Below the pieces are notes generated by a model, which was given only the letters and a program-made list of their open reading frames with translations, was not told the origin of the DNA and searched no databases. Positions 7,249-13,921 of a stretch of 18,674 nucleotides of DNA are shown here, in pieces. A program made the position numbers and the translations under genes. The DNA lies in assembly GCA_934630485.1 (NCBI GenBank), contig CAKTWD010000021.1:1-18674 (forward strand). Direction: 5' to 3'. Source of the stretch: an uncultured Eggerthellaceae bacterium (lineage in GTDB: Bacteria; Actinomycetota; Coriobacteriia; Coriobacteriales; Eggerthellaceae). How positions within the stretch are numbered: position 1 is the first letter of the stretch; every line of letters starts with the position of its first letter.

Positions 7249-7286
7249 TGAAACGATTCCTTTCGGGTGACGAAGCCCTCGCCGAG
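7234..7286 (+). repeat. Direct repeat, copy 2 (start of alpha-subunit gene)
   Basis: This is the second copy of the 53-base repeat at 7106-7158. It supplies the ribosome-binding site and first codons of the alpha-subunit gene. Differences are at 7264 and two adjacent bases near 7278. Confidence 0.9.
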
Positions 7287-8447
7287 GGCGTTCGCCTTTC
7301 CAGGCCTCAGGTGATTTCGGCGTACCCCATCACGCCTCAGACCGTCGTTGTCGAGCGACTGTCCGAGATGGTTGCCGATGATTCGCTTGACGCCCAGTAC
7401 ATGCATGTCGAGTCCGAGCACTCGGCTCTTTCGTGCGCCATGGGCGCGTCCGCCACGGGTGCGCGCACGTTCACGGCGACGTCCAGCCAAGGCCTTCTGT
7501 ACATGGCCGAGGTCCTGACGTATGCCGCGGGCGGCAGGTTCCCCATCGTCATGATGAACGCGAACCGCTCCACGGCGCTTCCGTGGAACATCTACGGTGA
7601 CCAACGCGATTCGCTGGCGCTTCTTGACCACGGTTGGATTCAAGCATACGCGCTGGACAACCAAGAGGCGCTCGACCTGACGCTGATGGCCTATGCCATC
7701 GCCGAGGACTCGCGTGTCAGCACGCCGTTCATGGTGAACCTTGACGGCTTCGCCCTTACCCATACGTACGAGACCGTCGACATCCCTACGCAGGAGCAGG
7801 CCGACGCCTTCTTGCCGCCGTACCGTACCGAAAACAAGTTCGATTTCGACAACCCCAAGAACCTGGGTTATTCGGCTGGTCCCGCGTTCAATCGTTACTA
7901 CAAGTACTACGCGCATCAGGACATGCTTGCCGCCGAAATCGTCATCGACGAGGTGGAAAGCCGCTTCGCCCAGATTTTCGGCCGCACGTATCCCGGTATG
8001 GTCGAGGCGTATCGGTGCGACGACGCCGAATTCGTTGTTGTGACGCTGGGGTCTATCGCGGGTTTGGTGCGCAACGTTGTCGACGACCTGCGCGAGCAGG
8101 GCAAGAAAGTCGGCCTGTGCCGCATCAGGTACATGCGTCCTTTCCCGTACAAGCAACTGGCTGCCATTTTGGGCACGCCCTGCGTTCGTGCTGCGGCGGT
8201 TCTTGAGAAAGACATCTCGTTCGGTGGCGAGGGAACGGTGTTCACCAATGTGAACTCCTCGCTTCACCGTGCAGGCAAAGTGACGCCCACCAGGAATTTC
8301 GTTGGCGGCTTGGGCGGGGACGACATCTCGTACCAGCAGATCGTCGAGATTTTCGAGACACTTGAGGAAACGGCTGCGGGCAAGGACGTGCCCCAAGTCA
8401 GCTTCCTTGGCGTTGAAGGGGGAGAGGAGGTGCGCAATGGCCGTTAA
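7248..8447 (+). CDS. porA: 2-oxoacid:ferredoxin oxidoreductase, alpha subunit
   Basis: This 399-residue protein has the alpha-subunit pyrimidine-binding domain with AYPITPQT (near residue 25-32), ESEHSALSCAMGASATGARTF in two overlapping motifs, TSSQGLLYMAEVL, and MMNANRS. The transketolase C-terminal-like domain, with VVTLGSIAG and RIRYMRPFP, lies in the second half. Length matches the family (about 390-410). It would bind thiamine diphosphate together with the beta subunit, and the two catalyse oxidative decarboxylation of a 2-oxoacid to acyl-CoA, or the reverse. Its start lies in the second copy of the junction repeat, with TAATG coupling. The end overlaps the beta-subunit gene by 11 bases. 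Confidence 0.93.
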   Translation: MKRFLSGDEALAEGVRLSRPQVISAYPITPQTVVVERLSEMVADDSLDAQYMHVESEHSALSCAMGASATGARTFTATSSQGLLYMAEVLTYAAGGRFPIVMMNANRSTALPWNIYGDQRDSLALLDHGWIQAYALDNQEALDLTLMAYAIAEDSRVSTPFMVNLDGFALTHTYETVDIPTQEQADAFLPPYRTENKFDFDNPKNLGYSAGPAFNRYYKYYAHQDMLAAEIVIDEVESRFAQIFGRTYPGMVEAYRCDDAEFVVVTLGSIAGLVRNVVDDLREQGKKVGLCRIRYMRPFPYKQLAAILGTPCVRAAAVLEKDISFGGEGTVFTNVNSSLHRAGKVTPTRNFVGGLGGDDISYQQIVEIFETLEETAAGKDVPQVSFLGVEGGEEVRNGR

Positions 8448-9354
8448 TGTGCGCAACATGCCCGATGACGAGCTGTTCTTCGGCCATAAGGCCTGCGCTG
8501 GCTGCGGCGGCTCGCTTGCCGTGCGCGCGGCGCTGAAGGTGCTTGGCCCCCATGCGGTGTCGGCTCTTCCCGCTGGCTGCATGAGCGCCGTCGGATTCAA
8601 CTTCCCGCAGCTCTCGTTCTCGAACAATGCGATGATCACGCCGTTTGCGGCAACTGCCAGCGTGCTTTCGGGCATCGAGGCCGGCTTGCGCGCGCAGGGC
8701 ATCAAGCCCGACGACTGCACCGTTGTCGGGCTTGCGGGCGACGGCGGCACGGCCGATATTGGCATTCAGGCGCTTTCGGGCGCCATCGATCGCAACGACG
8801 ACGTGCTGTACATTTGCTACGACAACGAGGCCTACATGAACACGGGCATCCAGAAAAGCTCGTTGACCCCGTTTGGTTCGTCAACCACCACCACGCCGGT
8901 TGGCAGCCAGGTCAAAGGGTGCTTGACCGACAAAAAGAACGTGTTCGAGATCGTTGCCGCGCATGATATCCCGTATGCCGCAACTGCCAGCATCGGATAC
9001 TTGCAGGATTTTATCAATAAGGTAGAGCGTGCCAAGAACGTGCATGGCGCGCGTTTCATCCATGTGATGGCGCCGTGCCCCACGGGTTGGGGTCATGCTA
9101 CCGACGTCACCGCCGACATCGCGAAGGAGGCCGTCGACTGCGGCATGTGGTATCTCGCCGAGTTCGAGGGCTCGCAAGAAAACAGCGTTCCCGGTGGCGC
9201 GTTCAAACTGAATCGCAACCCGAAGGAATTCTCAGATATCGAGCACTATCTGCGCAGTCAGAAGCGTTTTAAACATATGAGCGAAGACGACGTGCAACAT
9301 GCGGTTGCCGGCCGCGATGCCAAGTGGGAGTTCATCCGCTCGCACTGGGCGTAA
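8437..9354 (+). CDS. porB: 2-oxoacid:ferredoxin oxidoreductase, beta subunit
   Basis: This 305-residue protein carries KACAGCGG (C20 and C23, first ligands of the proximal [4Fe-4S] cluster). The thiamine-diphosphate motif is GDGGTADIGIQALSGAI followed by YDNEAYMNTGIQ, and a later HVMAPCPTGW supplies another cluster cysteine. NEAYMNTGIQ and TPFGSSTTTTPVG strongly resemble pyruvate/2-ketoisovalerate-type beta subunits. The start at 8437 is chosen because AGGAGGT precedes it by 5 bases and homology begins there; it overlaps the alpha gene, which suggests translational coupling. Together the three genes encode a complete enzyme. The final substrate may be pyruvate, a branched-chain 2-oxoacid or an arylpyruvate. 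Confidence 0.93.
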   Translation: MAVNVRNMPDDELFFGHKACAGCGGSLAVRAALKVLGPHAVSALPAGCMSAVGFNFPQLSFSNNAMITPFAATASVLSGIEAGLRAQGIKPDDCTVVGLAGDGGTADIGIQALSGAIDRNDDVLYICYDNEAYMNTGIQKSSLTPFGSSTTTTPVGSQVKGCLTDKKNVFEIVAAHDIPYAATASIGYLQDFINKVERAKNVHGARFIHVMAPCPTGWGHATDVTADIAKEAVDCGMWYLAEFEGSQENSVPGGAFKLNRNPKEFSDIEHYLRSQKRFKHMSEDDVQHAVAGRDAKWEFIRSHWA

Positions 9355-9460
9355 TCATTTTCAGCTGAAAGGTTCGGTTTGGCCCGCAGCCCCGACTGGC
9401 ATCGTTCGGCTGGCTGGGCTGCTTGTTCCAGATGTTCGTCCAATCTGTTCTTAAACACGA

Positions 9461-9494
9461 AAGCGCCCGTCCGGGGTTTTCCGAACGGGCGCTT
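9461..9494. terminator. Bidirectional terminator between the oxidoreductase and flavoprotein genes
   Basis: AAGCGCCCGT (9461-9470) pairs perfectly with ACGGGCGCTT (9485-9494), with three more pairs inside after one mismatch. TTCTTCG follows on the plus strand and a TCGTGTTTAAG stretch on the minus strand. It lies between two convergent genes. The rest of 9355-9586 shows only a weak inverted repeat (GCAGCCC/GGGCTGC, 9386-9422). Confidence 0.7.
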
Positions 9495-9586
9495 CTTCGT
9501 GCTTGCAATAGCTCAAGATGCGAGATTGGGCGTGCGGCAAGCTGGACTTCGTCGCGGTGCGACAGCCACCTTGTCGCGCTTCGGCG

Positions 9587-10213
9587 TTAGCGGATGAAGT
9601 TCGTCTTGATCTTGCGCTCGGCAGCCGGAGCCTCGATGCCGGCGGCCTTGCCAGCCTCGATGCATTTCAGCAGCCATGCCATGTTGTTGCCCAGAACACG
9701 CATGACCTGCATGCCCTCTTCGTCCTTCTCATCCTCGCCGGGGATGGCACCAAATGCGTCGTTCCAGTAGTTGGACGAAACGATGGGCATCTGGTTGATG
9801 GTGAAGTATTTGTTCAGCACGTCGAACGAAGCGACAGTGCCCGCACGGCGGGCGACGGCGATGGAAGCGCCCGGCTTATGCGCGAACACGCCGCTTGCGG
9901 CGTAGAAGGCGCGATCGAGCAGGTCGAGGATGCGGCCTGCGGGATGCGCGTAGTACACGGGCGTGGCGAAGATGTAGCCGTCGTACTCGGCAGCGATCTT
10001 GATGAAATCGTTCACGATATCGTTGTCGAACGTGCAGGCGTTATCCAGCTTCACGCAGCAGGAGCAGCCGATGCAGTCGCGGATGGGTTGGTTTCCCACC
10101 TGGAAGATCTCGGTGTCGATGCCCTGGGCATTCAGCGCGTCCTCGACCTCTTCGAGTGCGCGGCCGGTGTTGCCGTTCGGCTTCGGGCTGCCGTTGACCA
10201 GCAGTACTTTCAT
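9587..10213 (-). CDS. Flavodoxin-fold / NADPH-dependent FMN reductase-family protein with cysteine cluster
   Basis: This 208-residue protein begins with the FMN phosphate-binding loop GSPKPNGNTG (residues 8-17). It contains TPVYYAHPAGRILDLLDR, typical of the flavin-binding second loop. Between them is a compact cysteine group (C47, C50, C52, C53, C60). The spacing C-x2-C-x2-C-x6-C fits the CX2CX2CX4-7C motif known from iron-sulfur flavoproteins, so a [4Fe-4S] cluster beside FMN is possible. It may move electrons in the anaerobic cytoplasm; the partner is unknown. The start has AGGGGG upstream. It is divergent from the phosphodiesterase gene and ends before the bidirectional terminator. Confidence 0.88.
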   Translation of the reverse strand: MKVLLVNGSPKPNGNTGRALEEVEDALNAQGIDTEIFQVGNQPIRDCIGCSCCVKLDNACTFDNDIVNDFIKIAAEYDGYIFATPVYYAHPAGRILDLLDRAFYAASGVFAHKPGASIAVARRAGTVASFDVLNKYFTINQMPIVSSNYWNDAFGAIPGEDEKDEEGMQVMRVLGNNMAWLLKCIEAGKAAGIEAPAAERKIKTNFIR

Positions 10214-10250
10214 GGGACCCCCTTGTTTTCATTTATAGCTGAGATGTTGT

Positions 10251-10277
10251 GCGCTTGCCGCGGCGGGGCGCAAGCGC
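10251..10277. promoter_or_regulatory. Perfect inverted repeat GCGCTTGC-N11-GCAAGCGC
   Basis: Arms at 10251-10258 and 10270-10277 are perfectly complementary across an 11-base GC-rich spacer, about 40 bases upstream of the flavoprotein gene. GCAAGCGC recurs at 10325-10332. It may be an operator or an RNA hairpin in the flavoprotein leader. Confidence 0.5.
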
Positions 10278-10326
10278 CTTCGCGGAAGCAAATCGCAGCC
10301 GTTTTCTCTCGTGAGGTTATTTTAGC

Positions 10327-10407
10327 AAGCGCGTCAAGTCCGTGGAGGGGGACAAGGACTGCCTGTACTTGTCACGTTGGTACAGGCTGTGCATGGTGGG
10401 CGCGCTT
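10327..10407. promoter_or_regulatory. Structured inverted-repeat region upstream of the phosphodiesterase gene
   Basis: GCCTGTAC (10361-10368) and GTACAGGC (10380-10387) form a perfect 8-bp inverted repeat with an 11-base spacer. Just before it, AGTCC (10337-10341) can pair with GGACT (10356-10360). Outside both, AAGCGCG (10327-10333) pairs with CGCGCTT (10401-10407), followed by TTT. The three pairings are compatible as a three-way junction. A candidate -10 box TACAAT at 10420-10425 lies downstream, which favours a DNA operator upstream of the promoter over a leader RNA. No known riboswitch class was recognised. Confidence 0.45.
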
Positions 10408-10419
10408 TTCGTCCCTTCC

Positions 10420-10425
10420 TACAAT
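10420..10425 (+). promoter_or_regulatory. Candidate -10 box of the phosphodiesterase gene
   Basis: TACAAT matches the consensus at five of six positions and would give a leader of about 50 bases. The -35 region (around 10397-10402) is poor, which fits a promoter needing an activator at the inverted repeat just upstream. AAGGGAG at 10470-10476 is the ribosome-binding site. Confidence 0.35.
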
Positions 10426-10481
10426 CTAATAGTCGTTTAGGAATGCGTTTATCGCATATAAGGCGGTTGAAGGGAGTTTCG

Positions 10482-12524
10482 ATGACTATTAGAAAGAAAT
10501 TGGCAAATAAAGTCTTCGTTCTCGGTGTTGATGGCCTTGACCCTCGATTCAGCAACAAGATGCTGCGTGAGGGAAAGATGCCGAATCTGCAGAAGATCAT
10601 CGATCGCGGAGCTTGCCGCGAAGACCTCGAGATGCTGGGCGGTCATCCTACTGTGACCCCGCCGATGTGGACCACGTTGGCATGCGGCTGCAACTCTAAT
10701 GTTCACGGCATTACTGCTTTTTATCGCAAGGGCAGTGACCTTGATAAGTATGTGGCCAACTTCGACTCGCGTGGTTGCTCGGCTGAGCCCATTTGGAATG
10801 TTCTTGCCGAAGCCGGAGTGAAGACCCTTTGCATGCATTGGCCTGGAAACTCTTGGCCCCCTACCTCTGAAAACGAAAACCTCTATGTCTGCGACGGCTC
10901 TACGCCTGGCTGCCTGGGCATGGGAATGGCTACTCTTGCCAGCGAGTTCCTGGTTGTGGCAGATGTCAAAAACGAGCGCGTTGCATTCGTGCCCTCTGCA
11001 ACTGCCGAACTTGATCGTGCTTGCGTTGTGAAGGTCGAGGACACCCCCGACGACGGAAACGCAATGACGGACAATCTTAAGAAGACCCATGAGCAGAGCA
11101 AGCTGATCATGGACTGGAAGGACGGCATGGGCGGTTGCTGCCTGGACGATCGTTTCAGCTTGGGTCTGTCTCCTGTCAAGGATCCCTCTGGCTGGGCTGT
11201 TTCCCTTCCGGAAGGAGCGCGTGAGTTCACTCTGATCTTGTCCAAGGGCCTGATTCGCCGCCCCGGTCTTATCTTGAAGAACGAGCAAGGCGTTTACGAT
11301 CATGTTGCTTTGTACAAGAACAAGAAGGAAGCGGCTCCCTTTGTCGTTCTTGAAAAGGGCGTCATGAAGGGTCAGATCTACGATGAAGCCGTGGATATCC
11401 ATGGTAATCGCAAGGACGCCAACTACGACATGAAGCTGCTCGACGTCAAGGAAGATGGCAGCCATATCGAGATCTTCGTTTCTCACGGCATCGACATGCA
11501 CGCTGATTACATCTTCAAGCCGAAAGAGCTGTTCTACGAGCTTACCGAGAACGTTGGCCATATCGCCCCGGGTTCGGTCATCGGTAACCACGATCCCAAG
11601 ATCGTTACCGACTGCATGCTGGATGTTTGGAACCAGGCCGCAAAGTGGCAGGCCGATGCTATTCACTACATGATCGAAAAGAAGGGCGTTGAGGCGATCT
11701 TCAGCCATTTCCACAACGTCGACATGCAGGAGCACCGCTTTATCAGGTTCATGAGCGAGGGCGACAAGGAATACAAAGAAGAGTTCGGCGCCGGCCCCGT
11801 TGAGCGTTATCAGAAGTTCCTCGAGGATGTGTACGTTCAGACCGACAACTACTTCGGCCGCTTCGTTCACCTGCTCGATGAGGGTTGGACCATCATCGTC
11901 ACTTCCGACCACGCTCAGGTTTGCCCTCCGCATCGTTCGCCCATGCTCGGCGACATGGCCGTTAACGTTGGCGTTATGGAAGAGCTTGGCTACACCGTGC
12001 TTAAGCGCGACGAGAACGGTAACAGGCTTCCCGAAATCGATTGGGAGAAGACCCGCGCTGTTGCAGCTCGCGAGTGCAACATCTACATCAACCTCAAGGG
12101 CCGCGATCCGCACGGCATCGTTGATCCTGCCGATAAGTACGAGCTCGAAGAGCAGATCATGACCGACCTGTACGGTTACCATGACAAGAAAACCGGCAAG
12201 CGCATCGTCTCGGTTGCGTTGCGTAACAGGGATGCCGTTCTTCTTGGATATGGTGGTTCCGAGTGCGGTGATATTTGTTACTGGATCGCCGAGGGCTACA
12301 ACATCGACCATGCGGACGGTTTGTCGACGACTTACGGCGATTGCGAGACCAGCCTTTCACCGATCTTCGTTGCGGCCGGCCAGGGCATCAAGGAAGGTTA
12401 CAAGACCGACCGTATCATTCGCCAGGTTGACGTCGCCCCCACGGTTGCAACCCTTATGGATGTTCGCATGCCGGAGCAATGCGAGGGTGCCCCTGTGTAC
12501 CAGATTCTCGACGAGGAATTCTAA
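10482..12524 (+). CDS. Type I phosphodiesterase / nucleotide pyrophosphatase-family hydrolase (alkaline phosphatase superfamily)
   Basis: This 680-residue protein carries the superfamily metal and nucleophile motifs: GVDGLD (D17), PNLQKIIDRG, TPPMWTTLACG (T59 is the likely nucleophile by alignment to TFPN in NPP enzymes), SHFHNVDMQEH (D414, H418), TSDHAQ (D476, H477), and the C-terminal SLSPIFVAAG with RQVDVAPTVATLM. The middle insertion of about 250 residues (roughly 150-400) is larger than in minimal family members and may set specificity. There is no signal peptide or membrane anchor, so it appears cytoplasmic. Substrate could be a nucleotide, phospholipid headgroup or other phosphodiester. 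The start at 10482 is favoured over upstream in-frame codons by AAGGGAG and by the start of homology. A strong terminator follows. Confidence 0.87.
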   Translation: MTIRKKLANKVFVLGVDGLDPRFSNKMLREGKMPNLQKIIDRGACREDLEMLGGHPTVTPPMWTTLACGCNSNVHGITAFYRKGSDLDKYVANFDSRGCSAEPIWNVLAEAGVKTLCMHWPGNSWPPTSENENLYVCDGSTPGCLGMGMATLASEFLVVADVKNERVAFVPSATAELDRACVVKVEDTPDDGNAMTDNLKKTHEQSKLIMDWKDGMGGCCLDDRFSLGLSPVKDPSGWAVSLPEGAREFTLILSKGLIRRPGLILKNEQGVYDHVALYKNKKEAAPFVVLEKGVMKGQIYDEAVDIHGNRKDANYDMKLLDVKEDGSHIEIFVSHGIDMHADYIFKPKELFYELTENVGHIAPGSVIGNHDPKIVTDCMLDVWNQAAKWQADAIHYMIEKKGVEAIFSHFHNVDMQEHRFIRFMSEGDKEYKEEFGAGPVERYQKFLEDVYVQTDNYFGRFVHLLDEGWTIIVTSDHAQVCPPHRSPMLGDMAVNVGVMEELGYTVLKRDENGNRLPEIDWEKTRAVAARECNIYINLKGRDPHGIVDPADKYELEEQIMTDLYGYHDKKTGKRIVSVALRNRDAVLLGYGGSECGDICYWIAEGYNIDHADGLSTTYGDCETSLSPIFVAAGQGIKEGYKTDRIIRQVDVAPTVATLMDVRMPEQCEGAPVYQILDEEF

Positions 12525-12546
12525 ACTCGATCTGTTTTACGCAGGG

Positions 12547-12578
12547 CGGGGCAACGGAGATACCGTTGCCCCGTTTTT
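12547..12578 (+). terminator. Strong intrinsic terminator between phosphodiesterase and zinc-ribbon genes
   Basis: An 11-bp perfect stem (CGGGGCAACGG with CCGTTGCCCCG, loop AGATA) is followed by TTTTT at 12574-12578. It ends 21 bases before the next gene, leaving no room for a promoter after it. Confidence 0.88.
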
Positions 12579-12599
12579 CGTTATCAAAGGAGGACCCAA

Positions 12600-13109
12600 A
12601 TGGCCATGAATGCGATGGACTTTGAAAAGAAGCAGAAGGATAACGAGCGCCTTGAGGAGCTTAAGGTGCGAACGAAAAACTGCTGTTGCCGTTATTGCGG
12701 CGGCGATTTGAAGCTACGGCGTATCCTGTACGGCCTCGCGGATAGCGGTCGCGTCGAGATCTTTTGCGATGACTGCGATCGTATCGAATACGGCGTGAAT
12801 AAAGAGATTTATCACGTGGCGAAATACTTCGAGGACGAATTCCAGTTGAACTTGTACCCCGAGAACGACGATTCTCTTCAGACGTATCAAATGAACGTGG
12901 CGAAGATCTGCGACATCATTGCTTGGGGCTGCAAGAATTTGGGCCTGCTTGACGAAAAGGGCTTCAAGGTTCCGGTTGATATCTCCAGCAGCATTCTTGG
13001 CGAGGAGGTCGTTCTTTACGACATGGACCTTGACGAGGAAGTTGAAATCCAGGATATGGATGAGGACGCCATTTTCGGCCGCAAGACGGGTGGTGTGTCA
13101 TGTCTGTGA
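12600..13109 (+). CDS. Unrecognised acidic protein with an N-terminal zinc ribbon
   Basis: This 169-residue protein was not recognised as a named family. It has a charged N-terminal helix (about residues 7-24), then a zinc-ribbon-like pair of knuckles, CRYC (residues 30-33, with C28 and C29 beside it) and CDDC (56-59). A mixed helical middle follows, and then a very acidic tail (LYDMDLDEEVEIQDMDEDA). There is no membrane segment or signal peptide. AAAGGAGG at 12586-12593 makes the start firm. The end overlaps the ABC ATPase start by 10 bases, implying co-translation and a shared job. It could be a metal-sensing or adaptor component for the ATPase; that is inference. Confidence 0.75.
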   Translation: MAMNAMDFEKKQKDNERLEELKVRTKNCCCRYCGGDLKLRRILYGLADSGRVEIFCDDCDRIEYGVNKEIYHVAKYFEDEFQLNLYPENDDSLQTYQMNVAKICDIIAWGCKNLGLLDEKGFKVPVDISSSILGEEVVLYDMDLDEEVEIQDMDEDAIFGRKTGGVSCL

Positions 13110-13921
13110 TAGTGAAAGCCGAGCATTTATGCTGTCAGTCTGGCCGTCGCTATCTTGTTCATGACGTTAACTGGGAAATCAACAAAGGCGACCGTTGGAT
13201 CGTGTTCGGCGTCAACGGAAGCGGCAAGACAACCCTGTTGTCAACCATTGCCGGTTTCAAAAACCACACCTCCGGCTGTTTGGAAGTCTTCGGTGAAACG
13301 TACAGCGAGGACAACGTTTTCGATCTGAGGAAGCGTATTGGCTGGGTGTCGAGCTCCTTTTTCGACAAGTACTTTACTCGTGAATCGGCTCTGGACATTG
13401 TCCTGGGTGGGGTTAGCGGCACCCTTGGCGTTCGCGGCTGCGTGACCGACCAAGACGTTGTGCGGGCGAAGGCCTTGTTGCGTCAGTTCCGTTTGGGCGA
13501 CAGGGTCAATCAGCCGTTTTCCCTTATGAGCAAGGGTGAGCGTCAGTGCGTTCTTATTGCAAGGGCGCTGATCAGCGACCCTGACGTGTTAATTCTCGAC
13601 GAGCCTGGAACGGGTCTTGACATCTATGCGCGTGAGTTCACCCTTCAGGCCATCGCGGATCTTGCCGAGTCGACCGATATAACCATCATCTACGTCACCC
13701 ATTATGCTGAAGAGATTCTTCCTATGTTCGATAAGACGCTGCTGCTTCGCAACGGAAGCGTGTATGCGAAGGGCGCAACGAAAGATGTGTTCACTACAGA
13801 AACGATGAACGATTTCCTGGGTTGCCCTGCGCATGTGGATTGGAATGCCGATTCCGTTTCGATTTCCGTCGAAGCCCTGGGTTCGTATCGCGATGCGTCG
13901 GTGAAGATGGGAGTCTGGTAA
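13100..13921 (+). CDS. Orphan ABC ATPase of ModF/YlmA type, no permease partner
   Basis: This 273-residue single nucleotide-binding domain has Walker A GVNGSGKTT (residues 37-45), a divergent signature LMSKGERQ (142-149), Walker B VLILDEP (163-169), D-loop GLD (172-174) and switch histidine H201. The canonical Q-loop glutamine is not evident: the segment reads WVSSSFFDKY, as in ModF/YlmA-like proteins, which have VSS at this point. No membrane-spanning partner is encoded nearby. The ATPase could therefore be a soluble regulator or remodelling factor, or could serve a permease encoded elsewhere. It overlaps the zinc-ribbon gene (10 bases) and the next gene (1 base, TAATG), so the three are tightly coupled. 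Confidence 0.9.
   Translation: MSVIVKAEHLCCQSGRRYLVHDVNWEINKGDRWIVFGVNGSGKTTLLSTIAGFKNHTSGCLEVFGETYSEDNVFDLRKRIGWVSSSFFDKYFTRESALDIVLGGVSGTLGVRGCVTDQDVVRAKALLRQFRLGDRVNQPFSLMSKGERQCVLIARALISDPDVLILDEPGTGLDIYAREFTLQAIADLAESTDITIIYVTHYAEEILPMFDKTLLLRNGSVYAKGATKDVFTTETMNDFLGCPAHVDWNADSVSISVEALGSYRDASVKMGVW

Noticed and set aside
7245..8765. 506-codon minus-strand frame across the alpha and beta subunit genes
   Set aside because: Antisense shadow of two well-supported genes in GC-rich DNA; no motif or ribosome-binding site.
10327..10407. Known riboswitch (TPP, cobalamin, glycine, c-di-GMP, purine) or SRP/6S RNA
   Set aside because: The fold is a possible three-way junction, but none of the conserved bases I know for these classes are present, and the likely -10 box lies downstream of it.
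10449..12311. 620-codon minus-strand frame opposite the phosphodiesterase gene
   Set aside because: Antisense shadow; the plus strand carries all catalytic motifs of the alkaline phosphatase superfamily.
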